NCBI GenBank assembly: GCA_018806985.1
Contig: JADANN010000361.1
Location: 1 to 64,000, forward strand
DNA length: 64,000 nucleotides
Source: Angiostrongylus vasorum
Lineage: Eukaryota > Nematoda > Chromadorea > Rhabditida > Metastrongylidae
Direction of reading: 5' to 3'
This document shows, piece by piece, positions 1-12,800 of this stretch. Numbering within the stretch: position 1 is the first letter of the stretch; each line of letters begins with the position of its first letter. Made by a program: the position numbers and the translations under genes. The notes under the pieces were generated by a model. It was not told the origin of the DNA. It saw only the letters and a program-made list of their open reading frames with translations, and ran no database searches.

Positions 1-53
1 GCACTATTTCCCTTTTTAAATACTAACCTGTACCCATAAGGTTCGCAATACTA

Positions 54-560
54 CTAATGATGGATCAAAACCGGCTGACGTTTTCGCGGTTTAGCCTTCT
101 TCATTGCTTGGAAAGGTCCAGTTGGATGAGAAATGTTTAAAAGAATCTGTTCACTGTGCAAATAAAGTTTATCTAGCGAATTTTTCAGCTTCGGTGGCCC
201 ATCTTTGCGAGCGGAGCGGGTTGCGACGTCTTCTATTCTTTTTCGCAACCACGCGTTTATCGTCCACTGCTGCAGTCTATTTCAACCAAAATGACATCTG
301 CGACATAGCTTCCTATTCCATATCGCCGCTTCTTCCATTGACTATTCTTTTTCCAAAGATCATGCTCCGTCGCATATGCCTTCAGCTTCTTAATCGTGCC
401 AGGATGTTCCATGGTCGGATTACAATGGCTTGCATGCTGTAATGGATCAAAGAATGGTTTTCTGCTCATTGACTAGTTTCCTCTGTAACGGCGATGATCC
501 TTGGAAAAGTCCAAGTTCGGCATTCTAATGAATGCGCCAAACTCTTTCGCATCTTGAGTG
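54..560 (-). pseudogene. broken ORFs, possibly element-derived
   Basis: Minus-strand pieces RMPNLDFSKDHRRYRGN (about 520-470), MEHPGTIKKLKAYATEHDLW and NISHPTGPFQAMKKAKPRKR read in sequence across frames with few stops. The last shares KKAKP and spacing with the 19317-19610 frame, hinting at a common element gene. Family not identified. Confidence 0.35.
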
Positions 561-1039
561 AAAATGTCGGTTAATGGTCTCTGCTGTTCTACTCAGTTCT
601 ACTTAAAGAACAAAAATTTCGCTGCAATAAGGTGACAACTCTTATTGGATTTTTGTGATTTGGCAACACAGTTGTGGAAAGGAAGTTATTATAGGACCGG
701 ATCACTCCTTCATGTCACATAAAGTGTGATGAGAATCTCATTTTTATTCAACAGACTGTTGGCAAAACAGTCTTCACTAGTTTGTCATAGTGAGTAGTTT
801 TTCGCTAGCAGAAGAATTTTTCCTTTTTGCCATAGGCTCTCACACAAGTACCTTCTACAAATGGCAATTAATACGTAGGTGTATTGTTTTCGGAGGTGTA
901 ATTGGGTTACTAAGCGAAATAAAGATCCATTTTTTATCACTTTTGCTATGGCTGTTCACTACTATTATGTGTCTTCATTAAAATTTATTATTTCCAAGAT
1001 TTCACGTGACTTAAACAATAACTAAATAAAAAATTAACA

Positions 1040-1130
1040 CTATGCTTCCTACTACAGCCTCAGCTTAACTGTGTTCAATAGCGGTTTCCGCTCCCCAGAT
1101 CAAGCGTTAGGTAGAAAACTAGCTAAGAGG
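1040..1130 (-). repeat. TIR-family inner fragment
   Basis: CAGCCTCAGCTTAACTGTGT and CGCTCCCCAGATCAAGCG match the inner part of the 21013 unit. Confidence 0.5.
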
Positions 1131-1286
1131 AACGCAGAGCAAGAGCCTTCGTGGTGCAGTGGGTACCACGCGAGACCCAGGAAAGGGCAAAAACTTGCTA
1201 TATAAATGTCTTTGAATGCTCGTCGAGTCGATTCTTCCTGGAGCCCTGGAATAAGCGGGCTAGTGCTTTCTCACCTCTGCGGGTAG

Positions 1287-1960
1287 GAAATCAGACGTAC
1301 ACAGCGCAAGCGGCTCGAAACATTAATGAAGCGTGTGGTCATGGAAGTTTTAACGAACGTGAAGGGCGATTTTGGTTTCAGAAGTTGGTCATGACGAATT
1401 CGACGTTAAGGGGAGAAGGAGGTGGCGCATGTCCTGCCATTGGCGACGATGAGTTGAAGGCTTTCCTATAAGGAAACATGCGCAGAAAACTTGCAGAGCT
1501 GGACGTAAGCATCTCAACGTTTATAGAATATGTAAACAAATTCGAAAGTCAGAGTGATTCGGCAAATGGATTCCGTACGAATTCATCGACAGTAAAAGAA
1601 GTGGCCGTTTTTAAAACATGTTGTTGTCACTTTTGCGAAGAACGTTAGAAATGGACGCTCTGCGATAATCGTGGCTCAGTGGTTGGATCTTGATGAAGAT
1701 CTTTAGCACTTCTTTGAAGCCAAAATTGCCCTATAAAAGTTCATCGTGACCGTTTTGTGGTTTGCTCCTCATGAAATCGAGCAATGCTTCCTGAATCCAG
1801 ACCAAGCGATCATGGAAACGAAGCACTTATAGAAAATCGATAGAAATGCACCAGAAATTTCATCGTCTACACAGCATTGACTGACAGAAAGACGCCAACT
1901 CTGCAAGACAGCGTGAGGATCAAGTCGTACTGCCAATACTTCAAATGTTGAACTCTACAA
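1287..1960 (+). pseudogene. mariner transposase relic
   Basis: Decayed Tc1/mariner-superfamily transposase in the mariner group. AARNINEACG and WFQKL mark the N-terminal helix-turn-helix region. Further on, frames shift repeatedly. Pieces corresponding to the catalytic core (KFIVTVLWFAPHEIEQCFLN) and to the EIDEMH region remain. Many stops and frameshifts; no terminal repeats were recognised. It cannot code for active enzyme. Confidence 0.8.
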
Positions 1961-2121
1961 CGAAATCTAAACCCCGACCACCACTTCTTCTATCATCTCG
2001 GCAACTTCCGGTGCAATAAATGCTACGGTAGTCAAGCTGAGGCTAAACCTGCCTCCAAGGATTTTTTTTGCCTCCATAAGCGTGGAATTTTAAGAACTAT
2101 AGGTACAAATAAGTATGTTAA

Positions 2122-2405
2122 GGGGGCGCGTGTATTGCAGTGGTCGCAGACGCCCTGCTATACACATGGGATTGATCACCGCGCCGAAGGCTTATCAAGG
2201 CCTCCATCCTTCTGGGGTCGCAAAATTGGTACCAGACTTCTCTAGGAGGATAGCAGCACTGGCCCAATACATCGGTAGGCCACCACGAGTCACTGTAAAG
2301 GCTAGATATGTAATCACCTCCAACGATATTTAATGAAGTCGAATGCATGGTGCATTCTTTAGAGATTGGTCATCGCCGACTGCTTTACTCCCTTTATCCT
2401 TTATA
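2122..2405 (+). repeat. SINE1 copy 1 (tRNA-derived)
   Basis: Head GGGGGCGCGTGTATTGCAGT with an A box-like stretch, B box-like GGGATTGATCACC, body ending AATGAAGTCGAATGCATGG, and CCTTTATCCTTT tail. Complete. Confidence 0.85.
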
Positions 2406-2409
2406 AATA

Positions 2410-3692
2410 TAAATACATAAGCATAAAAAACAATATGAGATACAATACAAATATCTACGCATAAATAAAACTGTTTCTCGTTGGAAAGAATGCCTACATT
2501 TTAATGGTCGGTACTTCGACTAAGTTCATTCTGAGGGGAGATATTCCAGTTTAAATATATACGTTACAATCCGACATTACCTTCTGAACAACCCAATATT
2601 GTAAAAATTCCACCAATTAACATGTACCCGAGATAGTTACACTTTTCAAAGGCACATGTTTGCTCCTAACGAATTTTATAAATTGAAAGAAAAAAAACTG
2701 CCGCAGCTTAGGGACCTTTGCCAAGAAGGCGCAAGTTTCCATATTCTACCATGACAAAAACTGAATTTTTTTGAAAGAATGAGTACTAGATAGACTGATA
2801 ATGGAAATTACACTTCAGAAAAATTATCGCCTTCTTAAGAGTGATCAAGCAAAGTGTCGTCTACAAGTATGCCAAGTTATCAACTTCGTAAGCCTTCTAC
2901 TGACCCAAAAATATTGTGAAACAATGAAGCGACACTGGCACTTGTGTACGGCAGGCAATGTTCAAATTTGAGAACTTAAACTTCTTTTAATTTCCCATTG
3001 TTATGGTGTGTCATGGCTATGGCATGGTTAGTTCGATGATATACTAGGACAGGTTTAACAAAAGTTGTAAAACACCTTCATATCCTGATAGCAATGGTTT
3101 TCGCATATGAACTACAGCAAAGTGACTTCGCACTCAACTTGACAAGTTTTGTAGCTATTTAATATTCATCATTTGTCATTAAAACCCTAGAATTTCCGTG
3201 TTTAAATTGTGGACGAGTTTCATTGCTTTTGCGAGCTTAAAAGAGGGAATTTAAGAATAAACATGGAAATAAACATGGTCAAGCTTTCTTTTCAGCTTTA
3301 TTGTATGAATTCAAATTTCGACTTAAACCATCAGGAAACTGCACTATCAGAAAGTTAGCCAGATCAGTGTTGTGGAACCAACAGCGTTTCATTAAGTTCA
3401 CAAAGTTTACAAGCTTCTGTAGTTGCTCGTAAAGGACTGTAATGAACTTTTAACCAGAAGATATTCTCTCAATTTCACACAAACGTTCGGAACTTTTCGA
3501 TCGCAGACCGTTATTACAACATATTTGCAATAAACTACTCAAGTTAATACACAGTTCACTGCCATAAATTCACAAACAAAGAAAGATTGAGAAAATGATG
3601 GATATATTGCAAACCAAGGAATAGAAAGAAAGGAACCATTTTCTGAAAGAGAAGAATCTAAAGGGCATTAGCATTGAGATTTTAGAGACTCG
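2410..3692. other. AT-rich spacer
   Basis: No gene, recognised repeat or splice-flanked exon seen; every frame is short. Confidence 0.5.
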
Positions 3693-3750
3693 ATGATTTA
3701 TATTACAAAAAATAGACTTATTCCTAAATTACACCTAACTAAAAAACTAT

Positions 3751-3757
3751 ATATATA

Positions 3758-3801
<44 letters not shown>

Positions 3802-3812
3802 GTATATATACT
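3751..3812 (+). repeat. (TA)n microsatellite
   Basis: About 20 TA units with one CATATG break, just beyond the carrier stop codon in its 3' UTR direction. Confidence 0.95.
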
Positions 3813-3851
3813 ATAAAGGGTAAAGTTAAGCACTTAAATATACATATGAAT

Positions 3852-5694
3852 CTACTTGAAGTAGCCAAAGTTCATACGCAGTTGTTCGAAAAAGATAAAG
3901 GTGAGTACAGTATGAGGTGCAAGCCTCACCCACGCAGGTATGAATCCTTTGAAAAAGCCGGCAGGTCCAAGCTTAGCTGTATAGAAGAAGCAATCAACGA
4001 TGCCCTAAAAATAAAACTAACACAGTATCCAGATAAATGACAGCTAAAAAACCTTGAAAACGGTGATATGTAACTGTAAAATTTCGAATGTTTAACACTT
4101 AGAACTTGACATAAATTGATTTCTCATACGGTGCGAAAAGATGGCTGCTTTAAACTTCAAATGAATAATTCCTCATAGTGGATTTCATTAATGAAAACAT
4201 ACTGATAGAATCTACAAATCTGCCCTAATAAAATACAATTTCCTTAATCCAATTTAGTATAGCAGAGGAAACTTCCTCCCAAGTCGCATGGTGGCAAATC
4301 TCCCTCTGACCCACAAGAGTTGCGACTGCCCGTGGTAGTGAGGACCTGCGGCAGACTTTGGCCAGGTTGACGTCGGGATTCCAGGGAACCACAGTGGCTT
4401 AACCAGCAAATCTCCGATAAATGGTTATTATGCTGGGCCTGCACAACCAGTGAGGATGGGCCGTTCAAGTAGTCCTTTTTTCTTCGTCTCAACTCTTTTA
4501 TTTTGAACACAAACAGAAATGAGCAAGCAGGACGCAGAACGCTTCAGTTCTTTCGAATATGCGTTGATGTCTATCGTTACTGCACTGGTGCTAAGAATTT
4601 CGAAAATTTAAATCCCGCCTTCAACTTTTTGGAAATCTTAATTATAGCAAATCTTAAAGATGACGTAACATTCTTGAAAAGTCATATTTAGCCATAAATA
4701 GAACGAATAGTCTTTTGTGAGAATATCAATTCTTCAACTAAAGTATTCTAAACCTGTTGCTTTTTTGAACAGAAGCACTTCTTGAAAAAAATCGGCAATA
4801 GCCTCTGTATTAAATATCGCAAACTTTATAATACAGATCAAAAGCTATCAATAAAAGTTTGGAAAAATAATACTCTAAACTTTACTGAAGCACGACAAAT
4901 CAATTCATAAGCTTTTACGTCTCCTTTTTTCAAACTGATGTAGTTCACGTTTAGGTAAAGAAGAAACAAACCTTGAACTGGCCCGGTGGAGCGTTCATTA
5001 ATCGGGTCTTCATGACATCTAATGGCTGTGTTAGCATAGTTGCAATACTAGCCGCACAGAAACTACTCGTGAAATGTGTGTACAAGTTGTCTTTCGCGAT
5101 GCCACTCTCGATCAACATTTGTTTAATTTGATCATAGAATGAAAGCTGTCCAATAGTCATAAGAATTGCTCTTGACGTTGCCATTGTCGCACCTCCAAAT
5201 AAACGTGCTAATCCTTCTTCTCTGAGGATACGAAAGACACCGTCAACAGCATGCTTATAATTACGTCTTTCGGGTGGAGGAAGCTTAACGTCATTCTGCA
5301 TCCTCACATTTACTAGGTCACCCGGAGTTCCTACAAAACCGCCACACGCACCAGACACTCCGGCAAGGAACGCCTTTTGATAAAATGGTAATGGCTGATC
5401 TGACGGGAACTGTTTCTTCAAGGTCTCATACATCCCGAATCGAGTAGTTGAATATGTAAGCTGACGAAGGAGAGATGCCGACAAACCGTTATAAAACGAA
5501 AGTACCCCATCGCTTTTGTACAATTTAACGGCCATTTGCCCCATTGACATCTTCCCCACTTGTTGCGTTTGAAGATGAACTTTCAACAAATCAAGCGGAT
5601 GTGTGCAGCAAGCGGCGCCCGCGGATGCCAAACCACCAAAGTACCACCGACCTATACGATTTTCCTTCGCCTGCATCATAATCCCAACTAAATG
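3852..5694 (-). CDS. SLC25A10: mitochondrial dicarboxylate carrier, SLC25 family, complete
   Basis: Inner-membrane carrier that exchanges malate or succinate for phosphate or sulfur anions between matrix and cytosol. Two exons are seen: 5694-4972, coding from ATG at 5679, and 4004-3852, ending in TAG. The intron starts GTTTGT and ends TTTTAG, and phase is 0 on both sides. The 286-residue product has the three carrier repeats with signature motifs: HPLDLLK at residues 27-33, TPGDLVN at 118-124 and QPLDVMK at 218-224. Asn in place of a basic residue in the second motif is usual for dicarboxylate carriers as I recall them. The C-terminus has GFFKGFIPAW and ends FGYFK. Length matches the family (about 285-290). 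The exon starts right after TTTTTTACAG at 5695, which could be a cis or spliced-leader acceptor; an in-frame ATG pair follows 15 bases later. The intron holds a 5'-truncated family B repeat. Confidence 0.95.
4285..4477 (+). repeat. family B repeat, 5'-truncated, in the carrier intron
   Basis: Second half of family B, from GTCGCATGGTGGCAAATCTC to AGGATGGGCCGTTCAAGTAG. Missing its first half, as expected after LINE-driven insertion. Confidence 0.8.
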
Positions 5695-6302
5695 CTGTAA
5701 AAAAACGACTTGAACACCTTGACACAATAATTAAAAGATAAAAATGAGCAGGGAAGCATCCCATGCAGAGAAAAGGATGACTGCAAGAACATTTTATTCT
5801 GTGATACAAAACAAAAGTTGAAAACTAGACACGAAGCAGATTGGTAGGAACGAAGGAGTCATAAAGCAAACTGTATAGGTCATCAACACATCTGTAAATA
5901 TCTTCTTACTAACTGCCCTTTTTAGCCGAGGCGAGGTTGGTGTAGATGTTCTTATTGTTTTGTTGCTATAATGACTGAAGTTTCGGTGACTTCGCCTTCC
6001 TCAGAGCATGGACTTACCATACGTAACAGTTGCCGCACAATTCGGTGGATTACACAATACTAATGAAGATTCAGCATATTATATGGTAGTGCACTAGCTT
6101 TCTTCTTATTCTTCACATATGAAAAGCACTCATCAAGAACTTGTACCGAACGGCTGAAAATGTGTGCACAGGAGAAGAGGAAAGGAAGGAATAGCTAAAC
6201 CTGGCACGAATGAAGAACGAATGAACGATTGAATTAGCCATTTCCAATGACTACGAAGCAAAAGCCACTCGGGTCAGAGCAAAAGGTAGGGTTATTCCTC
6301 AA

Positions 6303-6850
6303 AACAATGTTCCAAATCTAAATAAGATTTCTTTCAAGCTACCCTACGTTTCAAACGACTTAACTTACGCCATAAAAAGGGCCCTTAGAAGAAGTGGTCT
6401 TGAAATTTGTTTGGCGGTTATCGACCTCCTACCCAATACTCTACGCGGTTAATTAACTCGAAACCGCACCTATGACCGTTGGTGCAGCTCGAAAGATTGT
6501 GTGATTTGTTCCAACGGAAGAGAAGTGGATTGCATGAGTTCAGATACAATATACTTGATCTCATGTAAGATATGTGCTGAGGAATACATAGAGGAAACGG
6601 GTAGAACACTTTATGTCCGCATTAAAGAACACCAAGGAAGGAAATGCTAAAAGTTCGACAAACCACTGCTCTGGGTACACATAACGTACAAGCACAGTGG
6701 CGATGATTTTGAAGTGAATGACTGGATTCTGCGCAGGAATCAAAAACGTCAACGCACAAGACTCTTGAGGCGTTCTGATAAATTTCAAAAATCCAATAAG
6801 CCGGAAACGAGAATGCATCACTATCGCACGTGATATGTCTCCTTATCTCC
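6303..6850 (+). pseudogene. Penelope GIY-YIG endonuclease domain, broken
   Basis: The frame from 6303 reads NVPNLNKISFKLPYVSNDLT, then DRWCSSKDCVICSNGREVDC and TIYLISCKICAEEYIEETGR, up to RIKEH. The Cys pairs followed by IYLI, YI and ETGR are the layout of the Penelope-like GIY-YIG endonuclease. The YIG Gly is replaced by Glu (EYIEETGR). One in-frame TAA sits at 6450 and the frame ends at 6650. Sequence continuing in another frame (YKHSGDDFEV and beyond) reaches about 6850. The enzyme would nick target DNA to prime reverse transcription; this copy is dead. Confidence 0.82.
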
Positions 6851-6944
6851 GAATGATCCCTCGTGAACAACACACGGGTGGGCCAACGGCTAGGTGGGTG
6901 GTTTTTCAAAACCGGCGTCTTTTCGTAGGCTGATTCTCCATTCG

Positions 6945-8645
6945 CCTGGATCATCTGTAGTCACGCTGACAATCGAGTGACTCGAGCGGGCGCCAGTAAA
7001 TCTTCCAGTTTTCCCTGTCGCGTTCAAGAGTAGTCTAGTGGGTTCTGTTCGCTCTAGGGATTCGTCGAGCATCATATCTTTCTTCTAGGTTCCCCGTGAT
7101 GTACTCTGACCATCGCGTCGGTGGCCTTCCTGCAGTGCGTTTGACACCTCGAGGAATCCACTCACTAACGGCTCTTGTCCATCGGTTGTCATTCATACGC
7201 ATTACGTATCAGGCCCACCTTATCTTCGACTGTTTGGTGTACAGAACGGCATCTTTGATTTTGGCTGGTTGACGCAGGTCGGAGCTTCGGATCCCTTCCT
7301 CTATATGTGTGAAACGGGATACTCCTAACATCGTCCTTTCGACTGCGCGTACAATAACGCTGAGTGGTTTTTCATCCTGTTTACGCAGCGACCAGGTTTC
7401 TGATGCATACGTTAGGGCAGAATGTGCCGTTGGGTCGAAAACGTGGGCACGGAGTCGGGTGTTCTTTGTTTTCTTCACAACATCCTCAATGCTCTTGAAA
7501 GTTCCCCAAGCCGCTCGTTTCCTTCTGCTCAGCTCTGGAGCTAAGCCGTTCATCATATTGATTTCCTGACCTAGGTAGACATAACTGGAGCATTGGGAGA
7601 GATTCATTACATTGACGAGGACTGGCGGATGGTTCTTCAGGTGTTCTGGTCTTATCCTGTCCGGACCTGGAGCTGTTCGACTTTTCACCGACGAAATGTC
7701 ATGTCGGATTTTGGAAGGGAGAGCCAGTGGTACAACATATCCATCCTCCTTTATTTCATATGATGGAAGGTGGACGTGGCTATCGAAGAGACCTGAATAG
7801 TATTCGTGAATGATTTTCTCCAATGCATTTCTGGACGCTGTAACTGTTCCACCTGACGTCGGAGTGCAACCATCTTGGTCTTGCAATTGGCGAAGCTTCG
7901 GTGGGCTTTGCGAATGTTTTTCCCGAGCTCTGCAGCTTCGAACATTACTGCTGTTCTTCTCTCTTTAAGATCTTCTTTTATCGCCTGTCTGCATTGTTTT
8001 GGAAGTTCGGACGTTAGGTAGCGGTTGCCTGCAGCTCGTGCGATTCCACACTGGCACATCAGCGCGAGTGTTTCTGGAGACAAACGTGTCTTGGTGACTT
8101 TCGAACTCTCAGCTTTCACAGCGCTAACGTGAAGATATTGAATGAGCCGATCGCATTCTTCGTCGATGTTATCGACAACGGCATCTTTCCAACAGCCGAC
8201 TAATGAATTGAATAAGTCCCAGTTTAGGGTGGTTCTGGAACTTCGGTTTCTGAATTTAGTGGCTTTTCTCCTTTCCGCGAGAAATAGAATCCTGCACGAA
8301 GGAGACGGTGGTCTGATCCCTTGTAGAATTTTGGAACAACAGCGACATCGGTTAGGCAAATCCTTCTATTTACTATGAGGTGGTCTATTTCGATATGGTA
8401 CTCTCCATTAGGAGACTCCCACGCCCAGAGTTGCGGGTGGGGCTTCTGGAATTGCGAGTCACCATGGATAGTCTCGGTCGCTATGATAAACTCAGAAAGC
8501 CGCTCACCCTGTTCGTTCCATTCCAATCCGTGGGTCCCAATGTGACGTTCTTCTTGCTCCAATCTTGGCGCTGAAATCTCCAATGATGATATTGAAGAAA
8601 GTATGGTCTTCTCTGTAGAACTTCTCTTTTAGCTAGGCTCTTTCG
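6945..8645 (-). mobile_element. RTE-clade non-LTR retrotransposon, 5'-truncated and internally deleted
   Basis: On the minus strand, from 8640 down: end of the APE-type endonuclease (GTHGLEWNEQGERLSEFI, EIDHLIVNRRICLTDVAVV, SDHRLLRAGF), the linker (NWDLFNSLVGCWKDAVVDNI), the start of RT (SVKSRTAPGPDRIRPEHLKN), then the C-terminal part (CSSYVYLGQEINMMNGLAPE, RTMLGVSRFTHIEEGIRSSD). The RT palm and its catalytic Asp pair are missing, deleted near 7605. At least two frameshifts (about 8300 and 7870). It sits in the Penelope-like region. Confidence 0.88.
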
Positions 8646-8648
8646 GGG

Positions 8649-8909
8649 TCAGGGGAATGAGGCCCGTTTTTTTCTTTTACTGTGTTTAGCATTTTGATAC
8701 CTACGCATAGCTTGCCGGGCTTTGAAGGTGCGGCTGGCTATAGTCACGGGTAGCTTGCTAGGCTCTCCCAGAATGGACATGGAGCTTATTTGTTGGAAGC
8801 GACTCCTAACCGCGTCTGATATACTGCCCTGCCACTTGATTGCAGGCTTTTGGCCGAATTGACTCGTAAAATACAATCCGCATAAGCGAGAATGCACCAA
8901 CACACTCAT
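8649..8909 (-). CDS. 86-codon ORF fragment, probably from a transposable element
   Basis: Basic frame reading [19 protein letters not shown], then [19 protein letters not shown]. It abuts the 5'-truncated end of the RTE copy and lies inside the wider Penelope-like region, so it may be a leftover of an element ORF. It matches no RTE domain I know. It is not convincingly a host gene. Confidence 0.3.
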   Translation of the reverse strand: MSVLVHSRLCGLYFTSQFGQKPAIKWQGSISDAVRSRFQQISSMSILGEPSKLPVTIASRTFKARQAMRRYQNAKHSKRKKRASFP

Positions 8910-9880
8910 GCATGAATACGCCTAGCAAATACAGAAAGTATGCGCCAAATCGGCGTACTAGAAACAGGGAGTCCATCCCCTGGATCCACCTGCGTCTCAG
9001 GGAAGCAAAGGTCGCTTTTGGTCCGCGATTAACCCCCTATCTACCACCTGGGGATGCGGGACGTAGCCTCGCGACTAACCGGCTCGAGATCCCTCATATG
9101 AGGGAGATCCGTGGGATTCTTCATTAATACTGTGTAATCCACCGAAATGTGGGGCAACTGTTACCTATGCTACATCCAGGTTCTGAGGAAGGCGAATTCG
9201 CCGAAACTTCCGTGATTATTACAACAATAAGAACATGTGTAGCAACCTCGCATCTGCTAGAACGGCAGTTCGTAAGGGCATATTTACAGATATATCGACT
9301 ATTATGGCGAGGTTTACAGAACGTCGAACTTTTGACTATCTAGGTCATCAACACTTGGAGAGCAAGTACGTTACAGATAGAATGGTACAGATCTAAATCT
9401 AAACTCTTCAACGTACCCATGAACACACACTCTCATGACGTGCTCCCTCATAATCTAACAACGCTGCTTTCTCGAGAACTGTCGATAATTTCTGGATAAG
9501 TGGAATACATGAGTTGACAACTTGGGCCACATGTGTATTACGCTTTGATTTTTAGCATTAACACGGCCATGAATAGTTTTATTGCCTGTTTTTCCAATTC
9601 TAAACACTTGAATACCAGATTTTCAGAAAACTGCGGAGAAATTCAAACTTTCAAAATTTCAAAAACAAACAAAGCGGCTGAAATTATCGTTGAGACATCG
9701 TATTTTGGAGGGTCATCATCGTATTTTGCTTGTTCAGCCATTCCGCTGTTTCAGAAATGACGAGCGACAAAAAGGGAACGCAAGGAAAAATACGTCCTAG
9801 CGAGACAAAAATTAAAAAAAAAGAACCGGATTTCATCGATGTGGAATAAGAAGATTTGCACCTTGTCGGCAAATGGCCCC

Positions 9881-12800
9881 TTAGCTTTGATGAGTTCTAT
9901 TTGAATAGACAGAGTGGACCACGATCTGAAATATATTTGTTTAAAGTAGAAAAAGCATAATTTTGAGCACACATGACTCATACATGACTCACGCTGGAGG
10001 TTATCACAAATAACACAGTTCCGGTAGTCCTCAGATGTACTACGTCGTTTAGCAATCCAGCATATAACTGTTTTGCAGTACTCAACCGCAACAGTACACT
10101 TTGGAATGATGTCCTTAGTACTAAAACAATAGCAAGTTTAAAGCACAACGAACAAAAAAAATTTAATAAGGCATGTACAGAACATACGAACTTATACAAT
10201 ACCTCAAGTTCATCGACTAGTAATCACATTGAAATAATTTTCGCAAGAGATGCACTTATGATTCCAATGGAAACATTCGATTTGAAATGAAAACTATTTC
10301 TTAAATATTATTTACCAATCGAAACAAATCGATAAAAGATATTTGCTCCGTAAAACCATGGATTGACAGGAGCTAATAACTCGAAAATATATTTCCTCCC
10401 TAGATTGTTCTAAACAATTTGAAGAGACAATTATCCGAATCTTCGACAAATATATAACTTATGTTGAAAAAAATCCGGAAAACATTAGAAAACATGGTGG
10501 TCAAATACGAATCCCAGGAACACAAAATGACAGTACTACATGACTTGCAATACATAACAAAGGATAAAGGATAAAGCTCTCGACGTTGATCAATCTTTGA
10601 CGTATGCGCTATGCATTTAACTTTACTAAGCATCGTTGGAGGTGACTGGACAAGTATCTGGGCTTAACAATGACTCGCGGTGGCCCACCGATGTATCGAG
10701 GCAGTGCTGCTATCCCTCCCAGACAAGTCTGGTATCAATCTGCCGACGCCGGCGGATGGAACGCTTGGCGAGCCTTGGGCGCGGGGATCGACCCCATGTG
10801 TATTGCAGGGCGCCTCCGACCACTGCGCTATACGTTTCACTAACTTACTACACATATACCGCATAAATGAGCTTCAAAGTCGTCCACAATTACAAATTGG
10901 AAAACGTTTCTAAATCGTGACAACAAAATTATTGAATAAAACGCATTTGAATTGCACAACATCCAGCGACAACCGCTCTTACAGTTATACAAAATTACTT
11001 AAAATTTCCTTATTAAATAGGGACTTTGTGGCAAACAACTATTATTTTTGACAGTGAAATTCCGTAAAGTTCAAGCATTACATTCTCGTGCAGAATTACT
11101 CCAATAATAACACTGATTCCCGGTTATTACATTACAAAAGTAGTGTTAGGAATTAGGGAGAAAAGTGCAGCACCTTTGCATTTAAAAAGGCAGTATACAT
11201 CTATCCAATAGAATAATTTATTGCGAAAAGACAGTTCTGTAACATTCTCCCGATTTCAGTCCACGTAGATTCACAGACCTACATTACTTGAATACAGTTG
11301 TACCAACATTACGGGCAGCCGAAGGAAGTGTGTGGCGCAGTGGTCGGAAGCGCCCCTGCATTACACATGGGATCGATCCCAGCGCACCTGGCCCACCAAG
11401 CCTTCGATCCCTCGGAGTCGGCAAACTGGTACCAGACTTGTCTGAGAGGATAGCAGCATTGGCTCGATACATCGGTGGGCCACTGCGAATCATTGTAAAG
11501 GCCAGATATGCATTCAATCACCTCCAACGATGCTTAATGAAGTCGAATGCATGACGCATCCCGCAGCGACTGATCAACGCCGACAGGTTTATCCTTTATC
11601 CTTTGTTTTATATTCAGAGACCTATATTACATGAATGTAGTAGTATTAACAGTTAAACCACTCACCATGATCTTCGGAACTATCATCAACATAGTTGCCT
11701 TAGTGACCGTACTCTGCAGAAGTAGTCAGCACATTCCTTGAACAAAGTGACTCTCAAAAAAACCATTAACAACACATTAGAAAAAAATTACAACATGATA
11801 GTGCAAACACAGCACTAATAGAATGGAAACTGTAACAGAACAATTACGTTTGTGGAAAAAAATTGAAACCAGTACGGTGAAAACAAAGGACAAATTCTCA
11901 GGTGATTCTGCTAGGAAATAAAACTAACAAGACTCTTTTAAACTTCTCAAATTCACCAAGTAAATATAAGATTGTTAAAAGAAGCCTACGGAAGCATTTC
12001 TTGTGTCGCTGAACCACATAACATGGTAAACCCATCTTCAGCATTTAAATTACATTACTTTCCACTTACATTGCACCTTATACCTTATCCAATAGTTTCA
12101 ATTTATTTCTACATTTTTCCTTAACACCTATAGTTCAATATTAAGAAACCATCAATGGAACGTTGGAAACAGAATAACAACGACATGTTTTGAAATGAGA
12201 GCAACTTACCACCGTCGCTGACATTCACTGAGGCCATTAATATAGAAAAAAATAAATAAAAAGAAATGGAAAACTATTTATTGCAAACCTTGTCATCCTC
12301 CGGCACTCGAAGGGAAGACGAAGCAATTATCCCAGTAGGACCGTGTGATTGAACATAGAACTGCGAAACTGAAAAAGAAATCTTATTTAAACACAAAACA
12401 GAAGGTACTACAAGAGTTTAACATAGGAAATGGTTGCAACCTCAAGACCATTAAAAAACATGGCAAAGAATGCTCAGTTTAAATAAATTCAATATTTTTG
12501 TTTTTCTTAAACGACCCGAGTTCACGTCTACTGTGCGGATCCTAACACTTTTACATTCCACTCGTTTTCCAGCATCCACCATCCACGAAGGTCTTACTCT
12601 TTACAACTGGCTTCAAATGCTGCTTGTGAATTTTCATTTAATCATGAATGTCGTAGGATGCTGGTTGACACGATTCACCCCTACAGTCCTAATATAGACG
12701 GGCTGGAACGTTCCCCAATTGGAATGCAGAGAGTTGTTTGTTCCCAGACAAGTCCGTCACCAATTTCCTGACCTCAGAAGGATGGAGAGGCTTCGTGAGC

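Larger units (their letters stand above)
5900..9345 (+). mobile_element. decayed Penelope-like element with inverted terminal repeats
   Basis: A plus-strand endonuclease pseudogene lies at 6303-6850. Repeats at about 5921-6085 and 9115-9260 are inverted relative to each other: both carry the string beginning CTGAGGAAGGCGAA, and the left one reads it on the minus strand. Penelope-like elements typically have long terminal repeats in direct or inverted orientation and a C-terminal GIY-YIG endonuclease; both are visible here. The interior from about 6900 to 8645 is replaced by an RTE insertion, and the reverse-transcriptase part was not found. The boundaries are approximate. Confidence 0.6.

Noticed and set aside
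3693..4040. 115-codon plus-strand ORF
   Set aside because: Runs through the TA repeat and antisense to the carrier's last exon.
4244..4510. 88-codon minus-strand ORF
   Set aside because: Antisense of a family B repeat in the carrier intron.
5900..9345. LTR retrotransposon or endogenous virus
   Set aside because: Terminal repeats are inverted and the enzyme is a GIY-YIG nuclease; no gag, protease, integrase or envelope sequence was seen.
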